This document shows, piece by piece, positions 1 through 7,882 of a stretch of DNA of 64,000 bases. A program made the translations under genes and the position numbers. The first letter of the stretch is position 1; each line of letters starts with the position of its first letter. The notes under the pieces are model-generated. The model saw only the letters and a list, made by a program, of their open reading frames with translations. It did no database searches and had not been told where the DNA came from. The stretch lies in assembly GCF_014648995.1 (NCBI RefSeq), contig NZ_BMSE01000026.1, positions 41,293-105,292 on the forward strand, written 5' to 3'. The stretch is from Streptomyces massasporeus. GTDB taxonomy: Bacteria > Actinomycetota > Actinomycetes > Streptomycetales > Streptomycetaceae.

Positions 1-1504
1 GGCCGTCCCAGCGGTCGGCCAGCACGTAGAGGTGGTCGATGTGGGTGAGGAAGGTGTAGCCGGGGTCCTGCACCAGAGCGCGCTGCAGTGTGTCGTAGGC
101 GGATGTGCGCTCGGCCGGGTCCTGGCTGCGGCGGCCCTTGTCCAGGGCCCGGTCCACGGCCGGGTTGTCGTAGCGGGCCATGTTGTTGAAGCCGTCGCCG
201 GCGAGGGAGGAGTGCAGCAGGGTGTAGAGGCCGAAGTCGGGGTCGCCGGTGCTGCCGAAGCCCGCGAGGACGGCGGTGTCCTTCATGCGCGGCTCGATGA
301 CCTCCCAGGTGGCGCTCTCCGCCTTCACGTCGATGCCGGCCTTCTTGGCGTCGGAGGCGTACGCGAGGGCGTGGTCCTGGCGGACCTTGTCACCGGAGGG
401 GTAGAGCAGGCCGAAGGACGCCCGCTGTCCGTCCCGGCTGCGGATGCCGTCCTTGCCGGGCTTCCAGCCGGCCTCGTCCAGGATCTTCCCGGCCTTGCCG
501 AGGTCCCGGGCGCGCTCGATGTCCTTGCTGAAGGCGGGGTCGTCGACGGGCAGCGGCCCGTAGGCGGGGCGGCCCGCGCCGTCGAGGATCTTGGCGGTCA
601 TGGCCTCGCGGTCCACGGCCGCGTCGAGGGCCCGCCGGATCGCGCGGTCGCCGGTGACCTTGTTCGCGGTGGGGAGCGTGACGGCCCGGAAGTCGTAGGA
701 GCGGGCCTCGTAGGTGCGTGTGGCGTCGTCGCCCTTGAACGTGGCGGCGAGGTTGGGCGGGAGGACCGCGCCGTCGAGGTCGCCGGAGCGCAGGCGGGTG
801 GCGCGTACGTCGTCGTCGGCGATGACCGCCATGGTGAAGGTCTTCACCGCGGGCTTGCCGCCCCAGTAGCGGGGGTTGGCCTCGAAGGAGAGCTTCTCTC
901 CCTTGCTCCAGCCGATGAGGACGTACGGACCGGTGCCGACCGGCTCGGTGTTGAAGGAGCCGGTGTTGGGGTCCTGCTTCCCCGCGATGTGCTCGGGGAC
1001 GATGGGCAGGACCGTGCGGGCGGCGAAGGGCGCGTAGGGGTACTTCAGGGTGAAGACGACCTTGTCGTCGCCGCTCGCCTTGACCTCCTTCACCGCGTCC
1101 AGCTCGCTCTTGAAGGTGTTGTTGGTCTTCGGGTCGAGGGCGGTCCGGTACGTGTAGACGACGTCGGCTGATGTCAGCGGTTCGCCGTCGCTGAACTCGA
1201 CCCCGTCGCGCAGGGTGTAGGTGTAGGTGCGGCCGCCGTCGGTGATCTTCGGCAGTCCGGATGCCAGCGCGGGCTTCAGCTTCAGGTCGGCGTCGCGGGC
1301 GAGGAGCCCGTCGAAGATCTTGGAGTTGCCGTCCTTGCCGTAGCCGAGGAGGGGGCTGAGGGTGTCCGGCTCGGAGGCCACCCCGAGGACGACGGAGTCT
1401 CCGGCCTTGCCGTCGCCCGAGCCGCCGCTGGGGGCCGAGCAGGCGGTGACCGCCGCGGCCAGCGCCGCCATGACGGCGGCCCCTCGTATCCGACGGGTCG
1501 ACAT
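1..1504 (-). CDS. ABC transporter substrate-binding lipoprotein, family 5 (partial, 3' end outside window)
   Basis: Extracytoplasmic solute receptor of a peptide/nickel-type (family 5) ABC transporter, expected to be anchored to the outer face of the membrane and to deliver oligopeptide-like ligands to a permease outside the window. The ATG at 1504 opens a basic N-terminus, a hydrophobic stretch and a lipobox ending AAVTAC-S, so Cys is the probable lipidated residue. Family features follow: an early VLGVASEPDTLSPLL segment, a DGVEFSDGEPLTSADVVYT-like segment and the VGTGPYVL motif near the middle. About 500 residues are visible and the frame is still open at base 1, so the C-terminus is missing. 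An AT-rich stretch at about 1510-1580 is the likely promoter region. Family assignment is secure; the ligand is unknown. Confidence 0.88.
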   Translation of the reverse strand, partial: MSTRRIRGAAVMAALAAAVTACSAPSGGSGDGKAGDSVVLGVASEPDTLSPLLGYGKDGNSKIFDGLLARDADLKLKPALASGLPKITDGGRTYTYTLRDGVEFSDGEPLTSADVVYTYRTALDPKTNNTFKSELDAVKEVKASGDDKVVFTLKYPYAPFAARTVLPIVPEHIAGKQDPNTGSFNTEPVGTGPYVLIGWSKGEKLSFEANPRYWGGKPAVKTFTMAVIADDDVRATRLRSGDLDGAVLPPNLAATFKGDDATRTYEARSYDFRAVTLPTANKVTGDRAIRRALDAAVDREAMTAKILDGAGRPAYGPLPVDDPAFSKDIERARDLGKAGKILDEAGWKPGKDGIRSRDGQRASFGLLYPSGDKVRQDHALAYASDAKKAGIDVKAESATWEVIEPRMKDTAVLAGFGSTGDPDFGLYTLLHSSLAGDGFNNMARYDNPAVDRALDKGRRSQDPAERTSAYDTLQRALVQDPGYTFLTHIDHLYVLADRWDG

Positions 1505-1579
1505 GTGACCTCACACTCTTGTTGCTCTAGTCAGGTTGTTGCAAAGTAATCGCAATAGACAGGGCAATTAAACAGGATC

Positions 1580-1609
1580 GGCGGACGGCCCGAACCCGGG
1601 TCGCCCGCC
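1580..1609 (-). terminator. GC-rich hairpin downstream of the DUF6299-like gene
   Basis: An imperfect inverted repeat (GGCGGACGGCCCG on one arm, CGGGTCGCCCGCC on the other, 4-nt loop) lies about 20 nt past the stop of the minus-strand gene ending at 1629. Position and stem strength fit a factor-independent terminator separating that gene from the lipoprotein gene. There is no clear T-tract, which is common in actinomycetes. Confidence 0.5.
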
Positions 1610-1628
1610 GTTTCCTTCAGCCTGGTGC

Positions 1629-2069
1629 TCAGGCCCGGGTCAGGGTGACGTCCTGTCCCTGGACCGCGTGGAAGCTGGGCAGCGGCAAGCCGCTGAAGGT
1701 GCGCAGCTCCATCACGGTGGCCTCGACGTGAGCCGTCCCGGCAACCAGCGCGCCGGGGGTGACCTGGCCGGTGTTCACCCAGCGGTGCTTCGCGCCGTCG
1801 CACACGGCCCGGGTGCCACCGATGCCGTGACGGGTCGCGGAGACGCCCTGGCTGATGGAGGAGCTGACGAAGACCGGGCCGCTGGAGCTGGCGCAGCGGT
1901 AGGTGCCGGACAGGGTGATGGTGCCGTCGGTGGTGATCCGGCCGACGGCGTCGACCGTCACGGAGCCGGTCGGGGCGAGGGCGGACGCGGTGGCGGGCGC
2001 CGCGCCGGCGCCGGTGAGCAGGAGCAGCGCGGCACCGGCCGCCGCGCCGAGAAGGGGGCGTACACGCAT
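1629..2069 (-). CDS. Small secreted protein, DUF6299-like
   Basis: A 146-residue exported protein of unknown function. The chosen ATG (2069) is preceded by GGGAGG at a good distance and opens a classical signal peptide: Arg-rich start, long Ala/Leu core, then an A-x-A-type cleavage region (PATASA) near residue 30. The mature part is beta-rich, with GSVTVDAVGRIT, TITLSGTYRC and a second Cys in RAVCDG, which may form a disulfide. From memory this pattern is the Streptomyces DUF6299 family. The gene is transcribed away from the DUF5999-like gene across a 245-bp gap. An in-frame extension upstream exists but is basic and low-complexity, so the RBS-supported start is preferred. Confidence 0.8.
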   Translation of the reverse strand: MRVRPLLGAAAGAALLLLTGAGAAPATASALAPTGSVTVDAVGRITTDGTITLSGTYRCASSSGPVFVSSSISQGVSATRHGIGGTRAVCDGAKHRWVNTGQVTPGALVAGTAHVEATVMELRTFSGLPLPSFHAVQGQDVTLTRA

Positions 2070-2314
2070 GGGGGAAACCTCCCGAAAGGAGTGGAATTGC
2101 GACTTCCACTCGTACCGGCCCTCCGGGCCGGCTCCCGTGATCCTCACCCCTTCGGTGGCGAGTCCGCGTCGGCCGTCGTGGAACCGTCCTGGGAATGTCC
2201 TGGGCGTGTCACGCTTCCCGCCGGGCCGTTCCGATGAGTTCGGTACGGGAGGATGGTCTGTCTGTACGAGTCGTCCGAACCCTTCGGGCGGCCCTACCGA
2301 CGTGGAGGTGCGCC

Positions 2315-2509
2315 ATGTGTGCCCACCAGCCCCAGTGCCCCGCGACCGACTCCCCCGCCGCGCACGTCGTGGCGGCCCGCCCCGAGCAGGGCTGGAGCCT
2401 GCTGTGCGACGGGACGGTGGTCTTCGACGACACCGGCGAACTGCTGCCGGACGGGCGCGTGGTGCAGCCGCGCCGGGTGACCGCCGGAGGGCTGGCCGTC
2501 GCGGCGTGA
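2315..2509 (+). CDS. Small conserved protein, DUF5999-like
   Basis: A 64-residue cytoplasmic protein of unknown function. The ATG at 2315 has GGAGG about 7 nt upstream. It begins MCAHQPQCPATDS, two Cys with two His/Gln positions that could bind metal, and continues with HPEQGWSLLCNG-like and FDDTGELLPDG segments, a pattern I associate with the Streptomyces DUF5999 family. It stands alone, divergent from the DUF6299-like gene and convergent with the RidA gene, whose stop is 37 bp away. No function can be read from the sequence. Confidence 0.78.
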   Translation: MCAHQPQCPATDSPAAHVVAARPEQGWSLLCDGTVVFDDTGELLPDGRVVQPRRVTAGGLAVAA

Positions 2510-2546
2510 CCCGAGGACTCCGCTTCACAGCGGCACGACAACGCCG

Positions 2547-2945
2547 CTACGGCAGGACCGCGAAGCCGTCCAGTTCCACCATCGCCTCCGCGTCCCACAG
2601 CCGGACGACCTCGACGACCGCCATGGCGGGATAGTCGCGACCGGCCAACTCGCGCCAGATGCGGCCCAGTTCGGGTGCGTGCGTACGGTACGCCTCGACA
2701 TCCGTGGCATAGACGGTGACGCGGGCCAGGTCAAAGGGCGTGCCACCGGCCGCCGCGAGGGCGGTCAGCAGATTGGTGAGGGCCCGCTCGAACTGCTCGG
2801 GCAGGGTACGGCCGACCACCTTGCCGTCGGCGTCCAGGGCGGTCTGCCCCGCGAGGAACACCACCCGCGACCCGGACGCCACGACGGCGTGGGAGAAGCC
2901 GGTCGGCGGGGACAGCTCGGACGGGTTGACGCGCTCGGTGCTCAC
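2547..2945 (-). CDS. RidA/YjgF family protein
   Basis: A 132-residue member of the RidA (YjgF/YER057c/UK114) family; characterised relatives hydrolyse reactive enamine/imine intermediates to ketones plus ammonia. Family features: HAVVASGSRVVFLAGQTALD near the N-terminus, EQFERALTNLLTALAAAGG and a C-terminal VEVVRLWDAEAMVELDG segment. The GTG start at 2945 overlaps the stop of the acyl-CoA dehydrogenase gene by 4 nt (GTGA), so the two are probably translationally coupled. In a 2-aminobenzoyl-CoA pathway a RidA protein could deaminate a ring-derived enamine or imine; that role is inferred from context only. The ATG-less but overlap-supported start is chosen over a much longer upstream frame that is a shadow of the dehydrogenase gene. 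Confidence 0.88.
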   Translation of the reverse strand: MSTERVNPSELSPPTGFSHAVVASGSRVVFLAGQTALDADGKVVGRTLPEQFERALTNLLTALAAAGGTPFDLARVTVYATDVEAYRTHAPELGRIWRELAGRDYPAMAVVEVVRLWDAEAMVELDGFAVLP

Positions 2946-4225
2946 CGGGCCTCCTGACGGGCGTACAACTCCTTGGCGATGATGCCGCGCTGCACCTCGC
3001 TGGCCCCCTCGTAGATGCGCGGGGCGCGCACCTCGCGATAGAGGTGTTCGAGCAGATGGCCGCGTTGCAGCGCCCGGGCGCCGTGCAGCTGGACGGCCGT
3101 GTCGACGACGTACTGCGCGGTCTCGGTGGCGAGCAGTTTCGCCATGGCGGAGCGCCGGGGCACGTCCGGGTCGTCCGCGTCGTACGCCGCCGCGTGCACC
3201 ATCAGCCGGGCCGCCTCGGTGCGCAGGGCCATCTCGGCGACTTGGTGCGAGACGGCTTGCAGGTCCCGCAGCTTGCCCCCGAAGGCGTCGCGCCCGGCGG
3301 TGTAGGCGAGGGTGGCGTCGAGGGCCGCCTGCGCCATGCCGACGGCGAACGCGCCGACGCTGGGCCGGAACAGGTTGAGCGTCCCCATGGCGACCCGGAA
3401 GCCTCGGTCCGCCTCGCCGAGCACGTCGTCGGCCGTCACCGGCACGGCGTCGAAGTCGAGGGCGCCGATGGGGTGCGGCGAGAGCATGTCGAGTCCGCGG
3501 CCGGTCAGGCCCGGCCGGTCGGCGGGCACGAGGAAGGCGGTGACGCCACGCGCCCCGGCACCCGGGGTGGTGCGGGCGAAGACGGTGTAGAAGTCGGCCT
3601 CGGGGGCGTTGGAGATCCAGCACTTCTCCCCGGTGAGCCGCCAGCGGGCGGGCCCGTCGGGGGCGGCGGCGAGCACCGGCGCGTCCGAGGACCGGCCGAC
3701 CTGCGCGGCGCCTGACGACCGGCCGACCTGCGCGGCGTCCGAAGACCCGCCGACCTGCGCGGCGCCTGAAGACCCGCCGACCTGCGCGGCGTCCGAAGAC
3801 CGGCCGGCCTGCGACGCGTCCGCCTCCGCCCGGAGCTCCAGTGCCGCCGCGTCCGATCCCGCCCCGGGCTCGCTCAGCGCGAAGGCCGCGATCGCCGTAC
3901 CGGCGGTGACCCGGGGGATCCAGCGGGCGCGTTGCGCCTCGGTTCCGTACGCGTGCACCGGATGGGCGCCGAGGCCCTGGAGGGCCAGGGCCGTCTCCGC
4001 TTCCGTGCAGGCGTAGGCCAGGGACTCGCGCATCAGGCACAGGTCGAGCGCGCCCGAGGTGAACAGGCGGCCGAGCAGGCCGAGGCGGCCGAGCTCGGCG
4101 ACCAGGGCGCGGTTCACATGCCCCGGTTCACCCTTGTCGGCCAGCGGGTGGAGCCGTTCCGCCGCCAGGGTGCGCAGTTCCGCGCACCAGGCGAGTTGTG
4201 CGGGTTCGAGTGAGAATGCGGTCAT
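2942..4225 (-). CDS. Acyl-CoA dehydrogenase with an in-frame repeat insertion
   Basis: A 427-residue flavoprotein of the acyl-CoA dehydrogenase superfamily, which oxidises acyl-CoA thioesters to enoyl-CoA. Motifs: AFALSEPGAGSDAAAL in the beta domain, KCWISNAPEADFYTVFART, and the C-terminal helix QLHGARALQRGHLLEHLYREVRA-type region. The start is the ATG at 4225 (MTAFSLEPAQ); a longer in-frame option exists at 4267. It forms an operon with the RidA gene and is divergent from the CoA ligase. Between the two beta-domain motifs lies a low-complexity insertion of about five 9-residue units of the type AAQVGGSSD (bases 3690-3824), absent from normal family members and probably a surface loop. It likely acts on a CoA intermediate of anthranilate breakdown, by context. 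Confidence 0.88.
   Translation of the reverse strand: MTAFSLEPAQLAWCAELRTLAAERLHPLADKGEPGHVNRALVAELGRLGLLGRLFTSGALDLCLMRESLAYACTEAETALALQGLGAHPVHAYGTEAQRARWIPRVTAGTAIAAFALSEPGAGSDAAALELRAEADASQAGRSSDAAQVGGSSGAAQVGGSSDAAQVGRSSGAAQVGRSSDAPVLAAAPDGPARWRLTGEKCWISNAPEADFYTVFARTTPGAGARGVTAFLVPADRPGLTGRGLDMLSPHPIGALDFDAVPVTADDVLGEADRGFRVAMGTLNLFRPSVGAFAVGMAQAALDATLAYTAGRDAFGGKLRDLQAVSHQVAEMALRTEAARLMVHAAAYDADDPDVPRRSAMAKLLATETAQYVVDTAVQLHGARALQRGHLLEHLYREVRAPRIYEGASEVQRGIIAKELYARQEAR
3690..3824. repeat. 27-bp coding minisatellite inside the acyl-CoA dehydrogenase gene
   Basis: Five head-to-tail 27-bp units (3690-3716, 3717-3743, 3744-3770, 3771-3797, 3798-3824). The first four differ at only a few positions and the last is more diverged. 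Each encodes nine residues in frame (AAQVGGSSD-like on the minus strand), so copy-number changes would leave the enzyme frame intact. Confidence 0.9.
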
Positions 4226-4266
4226 CGCCGGTCCCTTCTCCGCCACCCTGCGTTCCGGCTGGGCCA

Positions 4267-4315
4267 CTCCGAGGCTATCGCGGACCGTTGACTGTCGTCA
4301 CCAACACGATACGCT
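4267..4315. promoter_or_regulatory. Divergent promoter/operator between acyl-CoA dehydrogenase and CoA ligase genes
   Basis: The block CTCCGAGGCTATC - 9 nt - TGACTGTCGTCA (4267-4300) recurs with one change and identical spacing at 16178-16211, upstream of the enoyl-CoA hydratase gene. On the minus strand it supplies a -35 TGACGA and a -10 TAGCCT separated by 17 nt, 47 nt before the dehydrogenase start. On the plus strand TTGACT (4288-4293) and TACGCT (4310-4315) could serve the ligase gene at 4353. TGAC-N4-GTCA is an inverted repeat across both promoters, a natural binding site for the PaaX-type repressor at 5979. Regulator assignment is inference. Confidence 0.6.
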
Positions 4316-4352
4316 CCAGGTGCGAGCCCACCACGCCAAGGGGGCGAACCGT

Positions 4353-5963
4353 ATGACCGCACGGCGCACGGCCCACGTCGACACCTTCGCCCGGGACCAT
4401 CTGCCACCCCCGGACCAATGGCCCGAGCTCCGCTTCGATCTGCCGGAGCTGCACTACCCCGAACGGCTCAACTGCGCCGCCGAACTGCTGACCGGCCCGC
4501 CCGACGACCGCCCGGCCTTCCTCACCGCCACCGACGAGCCGTGGACGTACGGCGATCTGCGGGCCCGCGTGGACCGCGTCGCCCATGTGCTCACCGGCGA
4601 GCTCGGTGTCGTCCCGGGCAACCGGGTGCTGCTGCGCGGCCCCACCACCCCCTGGCTCGCGGCGTGCTGGCTGGCGGTGCTGAAGGCGGGGGCGGTGGCG
4701 GTCACGGTGCTCGCCCAGCAGCGCCCGCACGAGCTGAGCACGATGTGCGCGATCGCGCGGGTGGAGCACGCCCTGTGCGACATCCGGGCCGTCGACGACC
4801 TCGCCAAGGCCGAGATCCCGGGCCTGCGGATCACGACCTACGGCGGTGACGCCCCCGACGACCTGCTCAACCGCCCGGCGCCCACGACCCCGTACGAGGC
4901 GGTCGCGACAGCGGCCGACGACGTGGCACTGATCGCCTTCACCTCCGGCACCACCGGCCGCCCGAAGGGCTGCATGCACCTGCACCGGGACGTGCTGGCG
5001 ATCGCCGACACGTTCTCCCGTCACGTCCTGAAGCCGGGCCCGGACGACGTGTTCACCGGCAGTCCCCCGCTGGGCTTCACCTTCGGTCTCGGCGGGCTCG
5101 TGGTCTTCCCGCTGCGGGCGGGTGCGAGTGCGCTGCTGCTCGAACAGGCCGGGCCCCGGCAGCTGCTGCCCGCCATCGCCCGGCACCGGGTCTCCGTGCT
5201 GTTCACCGCTCCGACGGCCTACCGCGCGATGCTCGACGAGCTCGACGGGCACGACGTCTCCTCCCTGCGCCGCTGCGTCTCGGCCGGCGAGAACCTCCCT
5301 GCGGCCACCTGGCGGGCCTGGCACGAGCGCACGGGCCTGCGCGTCATCAACGGCATCGGCGCCACCGAGCTGCTGCACATCTTCATCTCCGCGGCGGACG
5401 AGCGGATCCGGCCCGGAACCACGGGCGTTCCGGTGCCGGGCTGGCAGGCGCGCGTGCAGGACGCGGACGGCGAGCCCGTACCCGACGGTCAGCCGGGCCT
5501 GCTCGCCGTGCGGGGGCCGGTCGGCTGCCGGTACCTGGCCGACCCGCGGCAGCGGGACTACGTGCGCGGCGGCTGGAACGTCACCGGCGACACCTACGTC
5601 CGCGACCCCGACGGCTACTTCCGCTACGTCGCCCGCGCCGACGACATGATCATCTCGGCCGGGTACAACATCGCCGGACCCGAGGTGGAGGACGCGCTGC
5701 TGCGGCACCCGGACGTGGTGGAGGCGGCGGTCGTGGGGCGGCCCGACGAGGCCCGCGGGCAGGTCGTGCTGGCCTTCGCCGTCCTCAAGGAAGGCGCGCG
5801 ACGAGACGCCGAGGCGCTGCGCGCCTTCGTGAAGAGCGAGCTGGCGCCGTACAAGTGCCCGCGCGAGATCGTCTTCCTGGACGCACTGCCCCGCACGGCC
5901 ACCGGCAAGCTCCAGCGGTTCAGACTGCGTGCCCCGGGGGTACCGGAAGGCGACCGGGAATGA
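4353..5963 (+). CDS. Aryl-CoA ligase, probable 2-aminobenzoate-CoA ligase
   Basis: A 536-residue AMP-forming acyl-CoA synthetase that activates a carboxylate with ATP and CoA. The core motif TSGTTGRPKGCMH lies near residue 196. Other ANL signatures are GENLPAATW, GIGATELLHIF, NVTGDTYVRDPDGYFRYVARADDMI and the terminal PRTATGKLQRF with the catalytic Lys. N-terminal wording (DHLPPPDQWPEL, YPERLNCAAELL) and overall length resemble benzoate/2-aminobenzoate-CoA ligases rather than long-chain enzymes. Neighbours (RidA, acyl-CoA dehydrogenase, PaaX, and an anthraniloyl-CoA monooxygenase 7 kb away) favour anthranilate as substrate; salicylate or benzoate are alternatives. The ATG at 4353 (MTARRTAHVDTF) is chosen; the upstream open frame is the complement of the dehydrogenase gene. 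Confidence 0.85.
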   Translation: MTARRTAHVDTFARDHLPPPDQWPELRFDLPELHYPERLNCAAELLTGPPDDRPAFLTATDEPWTYGDLRARVDRVAHVLTGELGVVPGNRVLLRGPTTPWLAACWLAVLKAGAVAVTVLAQQRPHELSTMCAIARVEHALCDIRAVDDLAKAEIPGLRITTYGGDAPDDLLNRPAPTTPYEAVATAADDVALIAFTSGTTGRPKGCMHLHRDVLAIADTFSRHVLKPGPDDVFTGSPPLGFTFGLGGLVVFPLRAGASALLLEQAGPRQLLPAIARHRVSVLFTAPTAYRAMLDELDGHDVSSLRRCVSAGENLPAATWRAWHERTGLRVINGIGATELLHIFISAADERIRPGTTGVPVPGWQARVQDADGEPVPDGQPGLLAVRGPVGCRYLADPRQRDYVRGGWNVTGDTYVRDPDGYFRYVARADDMIISAGYNIAGPEVEDALLRHPDVVEAAVVGRPDEARGQVVLAFAVLKEGARRDAEALRAFVKSELAPYKCPREIVFLDALPRTATGKLQRFRLRAPGVPEGDRE

Positions 5964-5978
5964 TCCGTACGACCTAAG

Positions 5979-6791
5979 ATGATCAACGTGTCCGACCACC
6001 ATGCACCACGGTCTCTCATCGTCACGCTCTACGGCGCGTACGGCCGCTTCGTGCCGGGCCCCGTGCCGGTAGCCGAACTGATCCGGCTGCTGGCCGCGGC
6101 CGGCGTGGACGCCCCGTCCGTACGCTCCTCGGTGTCACGGCTCAAGAGACGCGGCCTGCTCGTGCCGGCCCGCACCGCACAGGGCGCGGCCGGTTACGAA
6201 CTGTCCCCGGACGCCCGTCAGTTGCTCGACGACGGCGACCGGCGCATCTACGCCTCCGCTCCGCCCGAGGACGAGGGCTGGGTGCTCGCGGTGTTCTCCG
6301 TGCCGGAGTCGGAGCGGCAGAAGCGGCACGTGCTGCGCTCCCGGCTGGCCGGGCTCGGTTTCGGCACGGCCGCTCCGGGCGTGTGGATCGCGCCCGCACG
6401 GCTGTACGAGGAGACCCGGCACACGCTCCAGCGGCTGCGGCTCGACGCGTACGTCGACTTCTTCCGCGGTGACCACCTCGGCTTCGCCCCGACCGCGGAG
6501 GCCGTCGCCCGGTGGTGGGATCTGGCGGCCATCGCCAAGGAGCACGAGGAGTTCCTCGACCGCCACGCGCGTGTGCTGCGCGACTGGGAGAAGCGCGAGG
6601 AGACCCCGCCGGAGGAGGCCTACCGGGACTACCTCCTCGCCCTGGACTCCTGGCGCCACCTGCCCTACACCGACCCGGGCCTGCCGTCCGAGCTGCTTCC
6701 CGCGGACTGGCCGGGGGTCCGCTCCTCGGCGGTGTTCCGGGGGCTGCACGAGCGGCTACGGGACGCGGGGGCGGCGTTCGTGGGGCTCTGA
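5979..6791 (+). CDS. PaaX family transcriptional regulator
   Basis: A 270-residue repressor of the PaaX family, whose characterised members sense aryl-CoA thioesters and control aerobic aromatic catabolism. The N-terminal winged helix (RSLIVTLYGAYGRFVPGPVPVAELIRLLAAAGVDAPSVRSSVSRLKRRGLL region, residues 8-58) is followed by the core segment WVLAVFSVPESERQKRHVLRSRL-type and a C-terminal dimerisation part with YRDYLLALDSWRHLPYTDPGLP. It begins 15 bp after the ligase stop, so it is probably cotranscribed and autoregulated. The natural inducer would be the CoA ester made by the upstream ligase. Candidate operators are the repeated blocks at 4267-4300 and 16178-16211. A GTG at 5988 is an alternative start. 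Confidence 0.9.
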   Translation: MINVSDHHAPRSLIVTLYGAYGRFVPGPVPVAELIRLLAAAGVDAPSVRSSVSRLKRRGLLVPARTAQGAAGYELSPDARQLLDDGDRRIYASAPPEDEGWVLAVFSVPESERQKRHVLRSRLAGLGFGTAAPGVWIAPARLYEETRHTLQRLRLDAYVDFFRGDHLGFAPTAEAVARWWDLAAIAKEHEEFLDRHARVLRDWEKREETPPEEAYRDYLLALDSWRHLPYTDPGLPSELLPADWPGVRSSAVFRGLHERLRDAGAAFVGL

Positions 6792-6944
6792 CCCACCCGG
6801 ACGCCGCCCGGTTTGCGGCGTTTGCTCCGCCGTGGAACGGTCAACGATGTCCGCGACTGGACGGAGCGTGCACCGGGAGGCGGACCGAGGGATGACCGTC
6901 ACCACACCAGCGAGGACGACAGGCGCCCGCGTGGACCGGCTCCC

Positions 6945-7736
6945 GTGAGGGGGTGGGGGCGATCGGTGCACGGCGGGTGGCACCGGGCCGGTGCGCACAC
7001 CCTCGTCCGGCAGGGCCGCGACCTGGAGTTGCTGCACCGGGCCACGGGGTTCGCCACGCTCGCCCTGGTCACCCTGGCGCCGCTGCTCATCGTGGTCGCC
7101 GCCGCCGACCCCCTGGAACGGGGCGGATTCGCCCTGTGGCTCGCCGACGGCATGGGGCTGTCCGGGCGGTCCGCGCGGGTGCTCACGGACATCATCAGCC
7201 CGCCGCGCAAGGTCATCGGCACCACGAGCGTGCTCGGCGGGGTCGCCCTCGCGGTCTTCGGTGTGGCGTTCGGCGGGAGCGTGCAGAACGGCTACGAGCG
7301 GATCTGGGGCCTGCCCTCGGGTCCGTGGCACCGCGTCTGGCGGCAGGCGGTGTGGATGATCGCGATGACCGCGTACCTGTACCAGGAGGTGCAGACGCAC
7401 AGCATCGTCTCGGGGCCGCAGCGGATCGCGCTGAGCTCGGCGTCCGGTGTGCTGTTCTTCTGGTGGGGGCAGCGCTTCCTGCTGGGCGGACAGGTCCGCT
7501 GGAGCGATCTGCTCCCCGGGGCACTGGCCACCATGGCCGGCCTGGTCGGCCTGCGCATGTTCTCCTACTTCGTCTTCACCCCGCTCATCGTCACCAACGC
7601 CATCAGCTACGGAGCGATGGGCGTCGTCCTCGTCGTGGAGTCCTGGCTCATCGGCGTGGGCTACGTCGTCTACGGCGGCGCGCTCGTCGGCCGCTGGGTG
7701 CTGGAGCATCACGGTCCCCGGGACCACGCCGAGTAG
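6945..7736 (+). CDS. YihY/BrkB-like integral membrane protein
   Basis: An approximately 264-residue inner-membrane protein of the YihY/virulence factor BrkB group, with about six transmembrane segments (around ATLALVTLAPLLIVVAA, VIGTTSVLGGVALAVFGVAF, VWMIAMTAYLY, SSASGVLFFWWG, FSYFVFTPLIVTNAISYGAMGVVL). The signature YERIWGLPSGPWHRVWRQAVW sits in the middle. Function is unknown; the old ribonuclease annotation of the family is not supported. The start is uncertain: GTG at 6945 is chosen to keep the conserved N-terminal helix, while GTG at 6966 has the better ribosome site (GGGGGTGGGGG). It stands alone between the PaaX gene and modA. Confidence 0.8.
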   Translation: MRGWGRSVHGGWHRAGAHTLVRQGRDLELLHRATGFATLALVTLAPLLIVVAAADPLERGGFALWLADGMGLSGRSARVLTDIISPPRKVIGTTSVLGGVALAVFGVAFGGSVQNGYERIWGLPSGPWHRVWRQAVWMIAMTAYLYQEVQTHSIVSGPQRIALSSASGVLFFWWGQRFLLGGQVRWSDLLPGALATMAGLVGLRMFSYFVFTPLIVTNAISYGAMGVVLVVESWLIGVGYVVYGGALVGRWVLEHHGPRDHAE

Positions 7737-7833
7737 ATCCGACCCCGGCCGGCGTTGCCGTACGAACGCACATGCCACCCCCAGGGATCCCTGCCCATGC
7801 TCATGCGAATCCACAGGGGCCTTTCCCCTCGCA

Positions 7834-7858
7834 TCTGCGGCATTATCATCGGCGCAGA
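7834..7858. promoter_or_regulatory. Inverted repeat upstream of modA
   Basis: TCTGCG and CGCAGA flank a 13-nt AT-richer spacer 25 bp before the modA start region. It could be an operator or an mRNA hairpin controlling the molybdate transporter. It does not match the E. coli ModE consensus, so no regulator is named. Confidence 0.3.
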
Positions 7859-7882
7859 CCGAACCGAGGGAGTAGCTCCGTG

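Noticed and set aside
2070..2528. N-terminal extension of the DUF6299-like protein to 299 residues
   Set aside because: The extension is Arg/Pro-rich shadow sequence; a good ribosome site and a signal peptide support the start at 2069.
4059..4352. N-terminal extension of the aryl-CoA ligase over the divergent dehydrogenase gene
   Set aside because: It overlaps the dehydrogenase 5' end and the promoter block, and family members start near MTARRTAHVDTF.
7834..7858. ModE-type operator upstream of modA
   Set aside because: An inverted repeat exists but does not match the known ModE consensus, so it is listed only as an unnamed repeat.
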